Source: Manihot esculenta (Eukaryota > Streptophyta > Magnoliopsida > Malpighiales > Euphorbiaceae). From it: a stretch of 64,000 bases of DNA. Below, piece by piece: positions 1 through 12,863 of this stretch (position 1 is its first letter; each line of letters begins with the position of its first letter). The DNA is taken from positions 12,563,942 to 12,627,941 of the forward strand of contig NC_035169.2 of assembly GCF_001659605.2 (NCBI RefSeq). Direction: 5' to 3'. Under the pieces are notes generated by a model. The model made no database searches, was not told the DNA's origin, and was given only the letters and a program-made list of their open reading frames with translations. Position numbers and translations under genes: made by a program.

Positions 1-3000
1 TAGGCGAAGCATATCCTCTATGGTCTGGATGGTCCTTTCTGACTGTCCATCAGTCTGTGGGTGGAAAGCAGTACTAAAATCCAATCTCGTGCCCATTGCA
101 CTTTGCAGACTCCGCCAAAAGCGGGAGGTAAACTGAGGTCCTCTGTCTGAAACTATAGACACTGGAACTCCATGTAATCTCACTATCTCATCCAGATAGA
201 CCTGTGCCAACTTATCCATAGAATAGTTACTCCGTACTGGAAGAAAATGAGCAGATTTCGTGAGTCTGTCCACAATCACCCATATCGAGTCTATCCTGTT
301 GGACACAACTGGTAAACCCACTACAAAATCCATGGCTATGTTCTCCCATTTCCACTCTGGAATCGGTAATGGGTTAAGCATTCCGGCTGGTTTCTGATGC
401 TCTAATTTCACCCTCTGACAAACCTCACAGGCTGTCACGAATTGCGCCACTTCTTTCTTCATGGTTGGCCACCAATAGACCCTTTTCAGATCCTGATACA
501 TCTTGGTGGCTCCTGGGTGAACACTATACCTCGCATTATGAGCTTCCCTCATAATGTCTTCCTTTACACTGCCCCTATCTGGTACACAAAGTCGACTCCC
601 ATAGCGAAGGATCCCTTTGCTGTCAAATCTGAACTCTGCATTGTTGCCTGACTGAACAGTCCTGGCAATTTTCATCAATTCAGGGTCCTCGTGCTGTCTC
701 TGAGCTATCTGCTCCAGAAACACAGGTGTCACTCTCATCTGTGCTATCAACGCACCTGTACCAGACAACTCTAACTGTAATCCCTCGTCAAAGAGCTTAT
801 AAAGCTCCATCACAACCGGTCTCCGCTTTGCTGCTATATGGGATAAACTGCCTAGTGACTTCCGGCTTAGGGCGTCTGCGACAACATTTGCCTTACCCGG
901 ATGATACTGGATTTGACAATCATAATCACTGAGCAATTCGACCCACCTTCTTTGCCGCAAATTCAGCTCTCTTTGACTTAAGATGTACTGTAAACTCTTG
1001 TGATCAGTAAAGATCTCGCATTTAACCCCGTAGAGGTAATGCCGCCACATCTTAAGTGCAAAGATAACTGCTGCCATCTCTAGGTCATGGGTAGGGTAAT
1101 TCAACTCGTGCTTCTTCAACTGTCTAGAAGCATAAGCTATTACTCTATCACTCTGCATCAATACACAACCCAATCCCACTCGAGATGCGTCACAGAACAC
1201 TGTGAACTCTTCATTACTGACAGGCAGAGCTAACACTGGTGCTGTTGTCAATCTCCTCTTGAGCTCCTCAAAGCTCTCTTCACACTGGTCTGACCAGATA
1301 AACTTCTGGTTCTTCTGAGTCAATTTGGTCATAGGAGCTGCTATCTTTGAGAAGTTCTGAACGAACCTCCTGTAGTAACCTGCCAGTCCCAGAAAGCTTT
1401 TAATCTCAGTCACTGTCGTGGGTCTGGGCCAGTTAGCTACAGCCTCTATCTTCTTGGGGTCTACCTCAATACCCTCTGCTGATACTACATGTCCCAAGAA
1501 GGCAATGCTCCGCAACCAAAACTCACACTTCGAGAACTTGGCATATAAACCATGCTCTTTCAGTGTCTGCAAAATAATCCTCAGATGCTGGGCATGCTCC
1601 TCTGCATCTCTGGAATACACTAAGATATCATCGATAAACACAATGACAAAGTGATCCAGAAACTCACTGAATACCCTGTTCATGAGATCCATAAATGCTG
1701 CAGGGGCGTTAGTCAACCCGAACGGCATCACTAAGAACTCATAATGCCCATATCTGGTCCGGAAAGCTGTCTTAGGCACATCTGCCTCTCTGACTCTCAA
1801 CTGATGATACCCAGATCTCAGATCTATTTTCGAGAAACAACCTGCTCCAGCTAGCTGGTCAAATAGATCATCAATCCGAGGTAAGGGGTACCTATTCTTG
1901 ATAATGACCTTGTTCAACTGTCTGTAGTCGATACAAAGTCTGAGGGATCCATCCTTCTTTCTGACAAAGAGCACTGGAGCACCCCAAGGTGAGGTACTAG
2001 GGCGGATGAAACCCTTATCTACCAAGTCCTGCAACTGTTCTTTCAACTCTATTAACTCAGCTGGCGCCATCCTGTAGGGAGGAATAGAGATAGGTCTAGT
2101 ACCTGGCAGTAATTCAATTTCAAACCCTATCTCCCTATCAGGTGGTAGTCCTGGCAAATCGTCTGGGAACACATCGAGAAACTCTCGGACTACTGGTACT
2201 GTGGCTGGTTCCCTAACCTGACTGTCTAGCTCTCTCACATGAGCTAGAAACCCCTGACAACCCCTCCTAAGCAAACGACGAGCCTGAAGGGCTGAAATCA
2301 TACCTCTGGGTGTACCTCTCCTGTCTCCTCTGAAGACACACTCTGACCCATCCTGGTCTCTGGGACTCACTAGCTTCTCTCGACAGTCCAACGTAGCACT
2401 ATATGCAGATAACCAATCCATCCCTAGAATGACATCAAAATCTGTCAAGTCTAGAACCACAAGGTCAGCTGGAAGGCATCTACCCTCTATGAATACTGGA
2501 CTGAAACGACAGACTGACACTGCCACTGATGGGTCACATCTAGGTCCACTGACCCAGAGAGGATACTCTAACTCAGAACTGATCAAACCCAACCTCTCTA
2601 TGGCTCTCGAAGCAATAAAGGAATGAGAAGCACCGGGGTCCATCAAAGCATACACATCTGAACACCCAATGATGAGATTACCTGACACCACTGTGTTTGA
2701 CGTGTTAGCCTCCTCCTGTGTCACTGTGAAAATCCGTGCTGGGGCTACCGGATTTCCACCTCGGGAACCTGCTGCTGAAGTAGAGGCTACCCCTCTCCCT
2801 CTACCTCTGCCACTAGTCTGAGGCATGACTGGAGCTACTGGCCGTACAACTGGCTGTACCACACTGCCTGAACTCATCTGCTGGGATGGTGCAAAAGTCA
2901 TCTGCGGACAATCCCGAGCAATATGCCCTTCCTGTCCACATCGAAAACAAGCTGTAGATCCCAACCGACAAACTCCTCCATGTGGTTTTCCGCATCGTCT

Positions 3001-3387
3001 GCAGACTGGAGCTGTGCCAGAGCTTGAGCCACTACCTATTCCCAGACCTGACTTGACTTTATTCCAGAACTTACTCTTTGTTCCTTTTGCTCTATCCCAT
3101 CTCTTACCGCCTGTTGAACCTGAACTGGGGGCCTTAGCACCCGAAGCCTGTGCCTGTGACTGCTTCTGAATATTGGCACTAGCTTCCATTTTCCTGGCTG
3201 CGTCTACTATCGTATGGAAACTCTCCTTTTCGGCTGGAAGAATCAAGGAAGCATACCTGGGATGCAGTCTCATCATATATCTCCTCGCCTTCTTCTGATC
3301 AGTATCATAGGCTTGACCTACGTACTGAAGCAGATCCAGGAACTTATCTGTGAATTTATCAACACTCATCTCATCTGTCTGTCGCAA
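1..3387 (-). CDS. Element A: gag C-terminus and pol (protease, RT, RNase H, integrase), cut by window edge
   Basis: This frame stays open from the stop at 3388-3390 to base 1; its first Met is at 3367-3369. In order it holds the capsid end, a CCHC zinc knuckle near 2908-2949, a DPGA-type aspartic protease site near 2630-2645, the FIDD reverse-transcriptase site near 1622-1640, RNase H, and the integrase core up to its last catalytic Glu near 31-45. The window ends just after that residue, so the integrase C-terminus and the 3' LTR are missing. It is in frame with the gag ORF, so the ancestor was a single gag-pol ORF like that of element C. Apart from the gag TAG I see no lesion. This is a Ty3/gypsy polyprotein; the chromovirus (Tekay/Del-like) assignment is inferred from related element C. 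Confidence 0.9.
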   Translation of the reverse strand, partial: MRQTDEMSVDKFTDKFLDLLQYVGQAYDTDQKKARRYMMRLHPRYASLILPAEKESFHTIVDAARKMEASANIQKQSQAQASGAKAPSSGSTGGKRWDRAKGTKSKFWNKVKSGLGIGSGSSSGTAPVCRRCGKPHGGVCRLGSTACFRCGQEGHIARDCPQMTFAPSQQMSSGSVVQPVVRPVAPVMPQTSGRGRGRGVASTSAAGSRGGNPVAPARIFTVTQEEANTSNTVVSGNLIIGCSDVYALMDPGASHSFIASRAIERLGLISSELEYPLWVSGPRCDPSVAVSVCRFSPVFIEGRCLPADLVVLDLTDFDVILGMDWLSAYSATLDCREKLVSPRDQDGSECVFRGDRRGTPRGMISALQARRLLRRGCQGFLAHVRELDSQVREPATVPVVREFLDVFPDDLPGLPPDREIGFEIELLPGTRPISIPPYRMAPAELIELKEQLQDLVDKGFIRPSTSPWGAPVLFVRKKDGSLRLCIDYRQLNKVIIKNRYPLPRIDDLFDQLAGAGCFSKIDLRSGYHQLRVREADVPKTAFRTRYGHYEFLVMPFGLTNAPAAFMDLMNRVFSEFLDHFVIVFIDDILVYSRDAEEHAQHLRIILQTLKEHGLYAKFSKCEFWLRSIAFLGHVVSAEGIEVDPKKIEAVANWPRPTTVTEIKSFLGLAGYYRRFVQNFSKIAAPMTKLTQKNQKFIWSDQCEESFEELKRRLTTAPVLALPVSNEEFTVFCDASRVGLGCVLMQSDRVIAYASRQLKKHELNYPTHDLEMAAVIFALKMWRHYLYGVKCEIFTDHKSLQYILSQRELNLRQRRWVELLSDYDCQIQYHPGKANVVADALSRKSLGSLSHIAAKRRPVVMELYKLFDEGLQLELSGTGALIAQMRVTPVFLEQIAQRQHEDPELMKIARTVQSGNNAEFRFDSKGILRYGSRLCVPDRGSVKEDIMREAHNARYSVHPGATKMYQDLKRVYWWPTMKKEVAQFVTACEVCQRVKLEHQKPAGMLNPLPIPEWKWENIAMDFVVGLPVVSNRIDSIWVIVDRLTKSAHFLPVRSNYSMDKLAQVYLDEIVRLHGVPVSIVSDRGPQFTSRFWRSLQSAMGTRLDFSTAFHPQTDGQSERTIQTIEDMLRL

Positions 3388-4197
3388 CTATTCAAATTCA
3401 ATTATCTTCATCTCTCTGGAACTATCAGGAAAAGCCCACCCTGCAAACTCATTGGCGAACTCTCCCCATGACATGCTGTCCATTCTAGGCTCCACATAAT
3501 TCTTAAACCATTCTCTGGCCTTCTTGCACTTTAATGTGAAACCTGCCATCTCAATGGCTCTCCTATCATCTGCTCCCAATTCACTGGTGATCATCCTAAC
3601 TGCTCTGAGGTAATCAAATGGATCATCTCCCGTGTTGTATTTAGGAGCATCCAATTTCAAATACTCCGTCATTTGGACTTTACCTCCAGATGAGCTAGGT
3701 TCATGTCTGTCAACAACAGGGGCTACTGGTTCTGGTGATAATACTGGTTCATTTGGCTCTAGGTGTGCTGCACTTGGATGGGTAGGGGAAGGGGGATACA
3801 TCGGATATGGTGGATAGTAGTGAGGATATGGCATATATGGCATGTATGTAGGATATGGGTCAAAACGAGAGTATTCCGACATACCCTCCATCGGATACTC
3901 TGGATCCTGAAACAAGGATGGATAGCCATAACCTGAGGCCTGAACGCCTCCCTCGGATTCTCCCATACCTTCATCCCTAGACGGATCAGTCTCCATAGCC
4001 TCCCTCTCTTCCTCTGATCTACCTCCCCTAGCTGTTCCTCTTCTGCTCTCGTCGACAGACCTTCTAGGGTCTATTGACATACCTTCCCTGCTAGATCTCT
4101 GAGACCTTGCCCTAGGCAATGCAGGAGGACGAGCAGCTGATCTCTCATTCTCTGGTGGGACTCCAGTCAATCGAGCTGATCGACGAGTTCCTCGCAT
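3388..4197 (-). pseudogene. Element A: gag N-terminal ORF ending at an internal TAG
   Basis: The 269-residue ORF starts at MRGTRRSAR, the start shared by elements B and C. It has an acidic, Ser/Arg-rich N-terminus, a Pro/Tyr-rich stretch, and a retrotransposon capsid domain (KLDAPKYNTGDDPF through EWFKNYVEPRMD). It stops at 3388-3390, where B has the Gln of [11 protein letters not shown], so a single CAG-to-TAG change explains it. The frame continues into pol. The stop lies inside the capsid domain, before the zinc knuckle, so it looks like a loss-of-function change, not a gag/pol control point. Confidence 0.85.
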
Positions 4198-4400
4198 CTT
4201 TATTCTGGAAACACAACATATAACATACCACTTAGCACATAAACATCACATATCACTCATACACATGCAACACTCATGGCATATCATAGCAGATAGGACT
4301 CAAGACCCTATCCTAGTGGACATGATTTCCTATTGTGCTTGACCACTTCTAACCTGTCTGAGCCCAACACTGTCTCTATAGGTCCGATCATGTGAACCTA

Positions 4401-4414
4401 GGGCTCTGATACCA
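4401..4414 (-). other. Element A primer binding site
   Basis: On the - strand this reads TGGTATCAGAGCCC, complementary to the 3' end of plant initiator Met-tRNA, the usual primer for Ty3/gypsy elements. It lies three bases inside the end of the 5' LTR. The leader between it and gag (4198-4400) has no gene that I can see. Confidence 0.9.
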
Positions 4415-5101
4415 ATCTGTAACGACCCTAAAAAGGACCGTCACCGGCGCTAGGATTCAGGTCGGCTTAAGGCCGCCAGAACCCGTAGCAAGCCTGCTAT
4501 ACTCTCTGTGTACCTGTAAACCTCATACATGATCATACATTTTATGTGAAAATAAAACTCTTTGCTGAACCAAGGCTTAACCTGTGCATGCACTATCTCT
4601 GTACTCTGTACTCATGTACTCTGTACTCTGTATCCCTGACTAGAGCTTGCTCTAGATGGGTTAACTCATACCTGTTAAGCCTGGTTTTCACATATAGGAA
4701 AACATATATACATATACAGATCATGTACAATACATACATTACTAGGTCTAGGTCAAGCAACAACTATTACATCTCTTTAATATTACATGTCCACTCTAAG
4801 CTATTACAGATCTCTTTACTCTTCCTGTACTCTGCTGGACTGTCCCTGTACACTGTACACTGAACCTGCAAAACTGGGGTTAAGGGAGTGGGATGAGCTC
4901 TATAGCCCAGTGAGTAGAACAGTAAAACATCTCAGTAAAATATGATCTCATGGAATGCACCATATCACAGACAAGCCACATCAAGAGTAAACCTGTCACC
5001 ACATAGTCCCAGTAACTCTGTGCCAGGGCGTAGTCAAAGGCTCCTGGACTTCCTGTCATAAATATATATATATGTGTATATAACACCTCTGTACTTACCA
5101 T

Positions 5102-5213
5102 TGCCAGGGCGTAGTCAAAGGCTCCTGGACTTTACTATATACCTGCCAGGGCGTAGTCAAAGGCTCCTGGACTTTGCTATACGTGCCAGGGCATAGTCAA
5201 AGGCTCCTGGACT
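5102..5213 (-). repeat. 40-bp minisatellite inside LTR A
   Basis: There are three tandem copies of a roughly 40-bp unit containing GCCAGGGCGTAGTCAAAGGC and CTCCTGGACTT. A further unit at 5022-5052 is separated from them by a TATATA stretch. The same unit occurs in the LTRs of B and C at other copy numbers. Confidence 0.85.
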
Positions 5214-5652
5214 TCCTGTCTGTGACTATGGGATCATTCAGCATTCACTCACATCACCAAATAACAATGCAATGCAACATATTCGTGACTAATGCAATCA
5301 ACCTATGGTATAAACATGATGCATGAGATATGCTAAAAGCAGTTTGTAGTTCAATTAAAAGTCATAAGTTTAGTTCCACTCACCTCGGGCTAACTGGACT
5401 GACTGACTCTGCAGGCTCTGAACCTCTGGAGCAGTACTCACTGCTGCTCTCTCTGGTTCCTCTGGTCTGTACCTATCCAGATAAACGCACATGAGGGACC
5501 AAACTAGCTTATGACTAACTCTATTTAAACTCCCCAAGAATCCCCTAAAACTCTCTCTAATAGTCATGCAAAGCAAGCAAAGGAAAGCTGGACAGAACAC
5601 TTTCGGCGGCAGGTTCGGCGGCCGAATGTCCTCTCCAGAGACGAAACTCAAG

Positions 5653-5700
5653 CACCTTCGGCGGCACCTTCGGCGGCACCTTCGGCGGCACCTTCGGCGG
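5653..5700 (-). repeat. 12-bp tandem repeat (CACCTTCGGCGG x4) in LTR A
   Basis: Four perfect copies of CACCTTCGGCGG sit here. The corresponding place in LTR B (10795-10820) and LTR C (16621-16653) has two. The repeated unit is one half of the TTCGG-N3-CCGAA motif that is common in these LTRs. Confidence 0.9.
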
Positions 5701-6625
5701 CCGAATCCCCCAAACAGAGCCGAACATGCACAACTCGCGGGGGCAAGCTGTGGCAGCCTAAGCCACCATGCAAGAGGTTCGGCGGCCGAATGAACCTTCG
5801 GCTGCCGAACCTGAGTTCATCCAGAACTCAGCTTTAATGACAAACTATCACCTCCTTCCCTTCAATAACTCCAAACTTGCATATACCAACTCCTCAACAC
5901 ACATATACATAAGTATATGATCACAGGGGTCCAAAACTATCTAATAACCCCAAACAACAAATCAAACATAACACATAAACATGTATACATGCAGAAATCA
6001 TCAAAAACTACCATGAATAACCTAAGCATGCTTCTCCTTCCTTTAACCCTTCAGAAAACATATACACATGTTCAAGAGCATCACTTACCTCCTGGAACAA
6101 GAAGATGAGTGATCTAAACAAAGGAAAACGAATCAACTCTTCTCAAACTCTCAAACTCTCTCAAACTCACTTTTTTTGCTTCAAAACAGTCAAAATTTGG
6201 TAAACGAGCAAACTCCTGCATGAGCTGCTCAAACTTAGCAAATAAAGCATAGGAGACGTGGCCAACTTCTGGACATGATCTGGTGATCACACCTGTCCAA
6301 CATGCTGACTAAGGGATACAAAGCTGCTGGCTAAGCACCCCAGCTTCGGCTGCCGAATCGCATGCAAAACCATGCAACATTCGGGGGCCGAACTTGACCT
6401 TCGGAAGCCGAACATTGAGCACTTTCGGCGGCCGAACTTATCTTCGGCGGCCGAACTTGGCAAACATCTCCATAGACTTTTCTCTTCCAATCTTAACCCA
6501 ACTCAACTCAAAACTCACTTCCATTAACCGTAAAACCATAACTCCTACCCTTATATAGAATCCCAACACCCCGGATTCCATCAGACAAAAGGAATTCCGG
6601 TGCCGGATTCTAGCCGGGTATTACA

Positions 6626-7066
6626 GCTACCGCCTCTATCTTCTTGGGGTCTACCTCAATCCCATCCGCTGACACCACGTGTCCCAAGAAGAAAATGCTC
6701 CTTAACCAAAACTCACACTTAGAGAACTTGGCATACAAACCATGCTCTCTCAGTGTCTGCAAAACTGTCCGCAGATGATGGGCATGCTCCTCTGCATTTC
6801 TGGAATACACTAAGATGTCATCAATAAAAACAATCACAAAGTGATCCAGAAACTCGCTGAAAACTCTATCCATGAGATCCATGAATGCTGCAGGGGCATT
6901 AGTCAACCCGAACGGCATTACTAAGAACTCATAGTGCCCATATCTGGTCCTGAAAGCTGTCTTAGGTACATCTGCCTCTCTGACTTTCAACTGATGATAC
7001 CCGGATCTCAGATCTATTTTCGAGAAACAACCTGCTCCAACTAGCTGGTCGAAAAGATCATCAATC
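6626..7066 (-). pseudogene. Element B: RT fragment cut by insertion of element A
   Basis: A 3' continuation of the B pol gene in another frame from the B gag-pol ORF. It holds the RT core ([19 protein letters not shown], the FIDDILVYS active site, [15 protein letters not shown]) and stops abruptly after KKIEAVA, where LTR A begins. In intact element C the protein continues NWPRPTT at this point. The rest of B (RNase H, integrase, 3' LTR) must lie left of element A, outside the window. Confidence 0.85.
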
Positions 7067-9400
7067 CTAGGCAGAGGGTATCGTAACTTTGTTTAACTGT
7101 CTGTAGTCAATGCAAAGTCTAAGGGATCCATCCTTCTTTTTAACAAAAAGTACTGGAGCACCCCAAGGTGAGGTACTAGGGCGGATGAAACCCTTATCTA
7201 CCAAGTCCTGCAACTGTTCTTTCAACTCTTTTAACTCTGCTGGTGCCATCCTGTAGGGAGGAATAGAGATGGGTCTGGTATCAGGCAACAATTCAATTTC
7301 AAACTCTATGTCCCTATCAGGTGGTAGTCCTGATAAGTCATCTGGGAACACATCTGGAAACTCACACACTACTGGCATCGAAGCTGGTTCCCTAACCTGA
7401 CTATCTAGCTCTCTCACATGAGCTAGAAACCCCTGACAACCCCTCCTAAGCAAACGACGAGCCTGAAGGGCTGAGATCAGACCTCTGGGTGTACCCCTCT
7501 TATCTCCTCTGAAGACACACTCTGACCCATCCTGGTCTCTGAGACTCACTACCTTGTCTCTGCAGTCCAAGGTAGCACCATATGTAGATAACCAATCCAT
7601 CCCTAGAATGACATCAAAATCCGTCAAATCTAGAACCACAAGGTCAGCTGGAAGGTATCTACCCTCTATGAACACTGGACTAAAACGACAGACTGACACT
7701 GCCACTGATGGGTCGCATTTGGGTCCACTGACCCAGAGAGGATACTCTAACTCAGAACTGATCAAACCCAATCTCTCTATGGCTCTCGAAGCAATAAAGG
7801 AATGAGAAGCACCGGGGTCCATCAAAGCATACACATCTGAACACCCAATGATGAGATTACCTGACACCACTGTGTTCGATGTATTTGCCTCCTCCTGAGT
7901 CATAGTGAAAATCCGTGCTGGGGCTACAGGATTTCCACCTCGGGAACCTGCTACTGAAGTAGAGGCTGCCCCTCTCCCTCTACCTCTGCCACTACTCTGA
8001 GGTATAGCTGAAGCCGCTGGCTGCCCTACGGGTTGTGCTACGCTGCCTGAACTCATCTGCTGGGAAGGTGCCATAAAAGTCACCTGAGGACACTCTCGAG
8101 CAATATGCCCTTCCTGTCCGCATTTAAAACAAGCTGTAGATCCCAACTGACAAGTTCCTCTGTGTGGTCTCCCACATCTCCTACATGCTGGAATAGCTGT
8201 GCCAGAGCTTGAGCCACTACCCATTCCCAGACCAGACTTAACTTTACTCCAGAACCCTTTCCTTGTTCCTTTCGCTCTATCCCATCTCTTACTGCCTGTA
8301 GAACCTGAACTAGGGGCCTTAGAACCCGAAGCCTGTGCCCTTGATTGTTTCTGAATATTGGCACTAGCTTCCATCTTTCTGGCTGCATCTATAATAGAGT
8401 GAAAACTCTCCTTTTCTGCTGGTAGGATCAAAGAAGAATACCTGGGATGAAGTCTCATGGTATATCTCCTTGCCTTCTTCTGATCAGTATCATAGGCTTG
8501 ACCCACGTACTGAAGCAGATCCAGAAACTTATCCGTGAACTCATCAACACTCATCTCATCTGTTTGTCTCAACTGTTCAAATTCTATTATCTTCATCTCC
8601 CTGGAGCTATCAGGAAAAGCCCACCCTGCAAACTCATTGGCGAACTCTCCCCACGACATACTGTTCATTCTGGGCTCTATATAATTCTTGAACCATTCCC
8701 GAGCCTTCTTACATTTCAGTGTAAATCCCGCCATCTCTATGGCTCTACTATCATCTGCACCCAACTCATCAATAATCATTTTCACAGTTCTCAGGTACTC
8801 AAATGGATCATCTCCTGTATTAAACTTAGGAGCATCCAATTTAAGGTACTCAGTCATCTTCACCTTACTTCCAGATGAACTAGATGGAAAAGTTTGGGCA
8901 ACAGGGGCTACTGGTTCTGTTTGTGGTGGTGGAGGTGCTGGTTCAGTTATTTCTGGGTGTGCTGCACTTGGATGAATAGGGGAGAGTGGATACATAGGAT
9001 ATGGTGGATATGATGGGTAATAGTGAGGATATGGCATATATGGCATGTATGTAGGATATGGGTCAAATCGAGAGTACTCCGACATACCCTCCATCGGATA
9101 CTCTGGCTCCTGAAACAAGGATGGATAGCCAAAACCTGAGGCCTGAACGCCTCCCTCGGATTCACCCATACCTTCATCCATAGACGGATCAGTCTCCATG
9201 GCCTCCCTCTCTTCTTCTGAGCCACCTCCTCTCACTATCCCTCTTCTGCTCTCGTCTACAGACCTTCTAGGGTCTATTGACATGCCTTCCCTGCTAGATC
9301 TTTGTGACCTTGCCCTCGGCAATGCAGGAGGACGAGCAGCTAATTCCTCACTATCTGATGGGACTCCAGTCAATCGAGCTGATCGACGAGTTCCTCGCAT
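7067..9400 (-). pseudogene. Element B: gag-protease-RT N-terminus, frameshifted in RT
   Basis: An open frame of about 777 residues from MRGTRRSAR (an in-frame ATG lies 7 codons upstream at 9421). It has the capsid domain with no internal stop ([11 protein letters not shown] intact), zinc-knuckle cysteines ([14 protein letters not shown]), a [11 protein letters not shown] protease, and the start of RT up to YRQLNKVTI. It then runs into a stop at 7067 because about 11 bp are missing relative to element C (the KNRYPLPR codons). The capsid part is complete, so a Gag protein could in principle still be made; a functional Pol could not. Confidence 0.88.
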
Positions 9401-9605
9401 CTTAACTCTGGAAAACAACACACACTATAGCATATCAGCACATAAACATATATCTCAAAGATAACACATATGCATAGCATTACATAGCATCAAAGAGATA
9501 GGACTCCATATCCTATCCTAGTGGACATGATTTCCTATTGTGCTTGACCAACTCTAGTCTCTATGAGCCCAACACTCTCTTTATAGGTCCGATCATATGA
9601 ACCTA

Positions 9606-9619
9606 GGGCTCTGATACCA
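9606..9619 (-). other. Element B primer binding site
   Basis: TGGTATCAGAGCCC on the - strand, complementary to initiator Met-tRNA, three bases inside LTR B. The leader 9401-9605 is non-coding. Confidence 0.88.
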
Positions 9620-9622
9620 ATC

Positions 9623-11733
9623 TGTAACGACCCCAAATTGGACCGTCACCGGCGCTAGGATTCAGGTCGGCTTAAGGCCGCCAGAACCCGTAGCAAGCCT
9701 GCTCTACTCTCTGTGTACCTGTAATCCTCATACATGATCATACATTTTCTGTGAAAATGACAACTCTTTTCTGACCCAAGGCTTAACCTGTGCATGCACT
9801 AGCTCTGTACTCTGTACTCATGTACTCTGTACTCTGTATCCCTGACTAGAGCTTGCTCTAGATGGGTTAACTCATACCTGTTAAGCCTGGTTTTCACATA
9901 CAGGAAAACATATATACATATACAGATCATGTACAAAATATACATCACTAAGTCAAGCACATTTCTAACTGTATACACAACTATGTTAATATTACATGTC
10001 CACTCTAAGCTATTACAAATCTCTTTACTCTTCCTGTACTCTGCTGAACTGTCCCTGTACACTGTACACTGAACCTGCAAAACTGGGGTTAAGGGAGTGG
10101 GATGAGCTCTATAGCCCAGTGAGTAGAACAGTAAAACATCTCAGGAAAACATGATCTCATGGAATGCGTCATAACACAAACAAGCCACATCAAGAGTAAA
10201 CCTGTCACCACATAGTCCCAGTAGCTTTGTGCCAGGGCGTAGAATCGAGCACCTGGTCTTCCTGTCATATATATATATGTGTATATAACACCTCTATACT
10301 TACCATTGCTAGGGCGTAGTCAAAGGCTCCTGGACTTTGCTATACCTGCCAGGGCGTAGTCAAAGGCTCCTGGACTTCCTGTCTGTGACTATGGGATCAT
10401 TCAGCATTTACCCACATCAACAAAGAACTATGCAATGCAACATATTCGTGGTTACTAATGCACTCAACCTATGGCATAATCATGATGCATGAGATATGTT
10501 AAAACATTCCATTGTGCAAGGAAAAGAATTCAGTTTAGTTCCACTCACCTCTGGCTCTCTGGACTGACTGACTCTGCAGGCTCGGAAACTCTGGAGCAGA
10601 ACTCACTGCTGCTCTCTCTGGTTCCTCTGGTCTGTACCTATACAGATGGACTCAAATGAGGGACCAAACAAGCTTATGACTAACTCTCTTAAACTCATAC
10701 AAAGCATGCAAAAGAAAAGCTGGACAGAACACTTTCGGCGGCAGATTCGGCGGCCGAATGTCCTCTCCAGAGACGAAACTCAAGCACCTTCGGCGGCACC
10801 TTCGGCGGCCGAATCCCCCAAACAGAGCCGAACATACAAAAACACTCAGGGGCAAGCTGTGGCAGCCAAGCCACCATGCAGGAGGTTCGGCGGCCGAATG
10901 AACCTTCGGCTGCCGAACCTGAGTTCATCCAGAACTCAGCTTCAACGGCAAACCATCTTCTCCTTCCCTTCAACCACTCAAAACATATATACTCCAACTC
11001 CTCAACACACATATACTCAAGTATATGATCACAGGGGTCCAAAACTATCTAATAACCCCAAACAACAAATCAAACATAACACAGAAACATGTATACATGC
11101 ATAAATCATCAAAACCACTACTTCTCACTTAAACATGCATCTCTCTCCCTTAACTTCCATAAAACCTTCAGAAAACACATAAACAGGTTCAAGAGCATTA
11201 CTTACCTCCTGTAACAAGAAGATGAACACTCTGAACGAAGGACAACGGACCAACTCTCCTCAAACTCTCAAACTCTCACAAACTTAGCTTTTTGCTTCAA
11301 AACATTCAAAACCTTGTGAACTATCAAAACACTCTGCATGAGCTGCTCAAACTCAGCAAATAAACCAGGGGAGACGTGGCCAAGCTTCTGGCAACAAGTT
11401 GGACATAACACCTGTCCAAAATGCTGACTAAGGATGCCCAAAAACTGGCTGGCCAACTCAGCTTCGGCTGCCGAATCGCATGCAAGACCATGCAACATTC
11501 GGGGGCCGAACTTAATCTTCGGAAGCCGAACATTGGGCACTTTCGGCGGCCGAACTTGGCTACAGTCTCCATGAACCATTTTCTCTTCAAAACTCAAAAC
11601 TATAGAACTGTAAAACCAGAAAAAACCTCATAACACTTAGAAAACATAACTCCTACCCTTATATAGAATCCCAACACCCCGGATTCCACCAGACAACAGG
11701 AATTCCGGTGCCGGATTCTAGCCGGGTATTACA
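9623..11733 (-). repeat. Element B 5' LTR (2111 bp)
   Basis: A TG...CA LTR on the - strand from 11733 (TGTAATACCCGG) to 9623 (GTCGTTACA). It is the same family as LTRs A and C, with TATATAA at 11659-11665, the minisatellite around 10231-10375 (one diverged and two standard units) and TTCGG-N3-CCGAA motifs at 10745-10760, 10883-10918 and 11461-11552. It is inserted in the tail of LTR E. The bases to its right, ACCGG (11734-11738), should be one half of a 5-bp target duplication. Confidence 0.88.
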
Positions 11734-12863
11734 ACCGGCGCTAGGATCCAGATCGACTTAAGGTCGTCGGGATCCGTAGCAAGCCTAGCATACAACCTGT
11801 CATACTTGATAAATCCCATTCATGATCATACATTTACATAAAAATTTTAAACTTTTCATCTACCAAGCTCGACCTGTGCATGCACTGAAACTGAATACAT
11901 AAAAACCCCACACTAGAGTGCTCATCAAATACTCTAGTTGGGTCAGCATTACATAAATCAAGCTTGGTTTACATATCCCAACATATAAAACATTTCATAA
12001 TGATAATGAACAAAGGGATTAACCACACACACTAGGGTCAAGCACAATACTAATACTCATTATAATATCTTACATTACAATGTCTTTCATGTCCACAACT
12101 AACTATTACATACACATTTTACCTCCCAAACCCTCCAAACTCAAACCAAACCACTCAAAATCATGCATATATACATCCTCAAGCATTTAGGGGTTTAAAA
12201 CTAACCTATACCCCAACAACATTACATTTAACATACATTTCATCATTTAACTCACATAAACCCTAACATTTACAACTACTCAAATCATGCATAAAACCCC
12301 CTTAAAACCTCTCAAAACTTACTCAAAACATAAAAGGAGGTGAGGATCTACTCTTACCTCTTGAAGATCAAGAGGAGAGGCGATCCAAACTTGGAGTTGT
12401 GGAGGAAATGGCTCCGGGGTCTCCAAGTTTCCAAACTTCGATCTTTGCTCAAAAATCTTCAAAACCAAGTTAAAACTCATCAAAAACATGAATGATTTGA
12501 AGGAAGACATCAAAACTAACCATGGAAGGGCATAGACTCACCTTTGCCCGAAAATGGAGAAGAAAACTCGCCCATTTTCGGACATGGGGCCTTTTATAGA
12601 TGGCTGGCCAGACCACCTTTGGGGGCCAAAGGTGCTCCCTAAACTCCACCATGTTCGACGGCCGAACATGAGGTTCGGCGGCCGAACCTGACTTTTCTTC
12701 CTTGGTGCTTTTCTTTCAAAAACTCAATTTCTTTCTTACTTAAAACCTTAAAACACATGAAAACATTTTAGAAAAATATATTTTACCCTTCTAGAGGTTT
12801 CCGACATCCGAGATTCCACCGAAAAATAGGAATTTCGATGCCAGGGTCTAGCCGGGTATTACA
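11734..12863 (-). repeat. Element E LTR (different subfamily), cut by element B
   Basis: On the - strand it starts TGTAATACCCGGCTAG at 12863, has TATAAAAGG near 12590-12598, and ends at CTAGCGCCGGT where B inserted, so only the last few tens of bases are missing. Its body differs from LTRs A-C but matches D's 3' LTR at 26423, including GGCCAGCCA...TATAAAAGGCCCC...TGTCCGAAAATG. It lies opposite to D and breaks D's gag. Whether it is a solo LTR or the 5' LTR of a longer element cannot be seen. Confidence 0.82.

Larger units (their letters stand above)
4418..6625 (-). repeat. Element A 5' LTR (2208 bp)
   Basis: On the - strand the LTR runs from TGTAATACCCGGCTAG at 6625 to GGTCGTTACA at 4418, followed by the primer site. 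It has a TATA-like TATATAA at 6551-6557, clusters of TTCGG-N3-CCGAA inverted motifs (5760-5812 and 6344-6455), a fourfold 12-bp repeat at 5653-5700, and copies of the 40-bp GCCAGGGCGTAG minisatellite at 5022-5052 and 5102-5213. It interrupts the RT region of element B. The 5 bp to its right (GCTAC, 6626-6630) should be one half of the target duplication; the other half is off-window. Confidence 0.9.

Noticed and set aside
5102..5213. Regular repeats in the LTRs that might suggest a CRISPR-like array
   Set aside because: Units are directly adjacent or share their whole length, without variable spacers, and the setting is a plant LTR.
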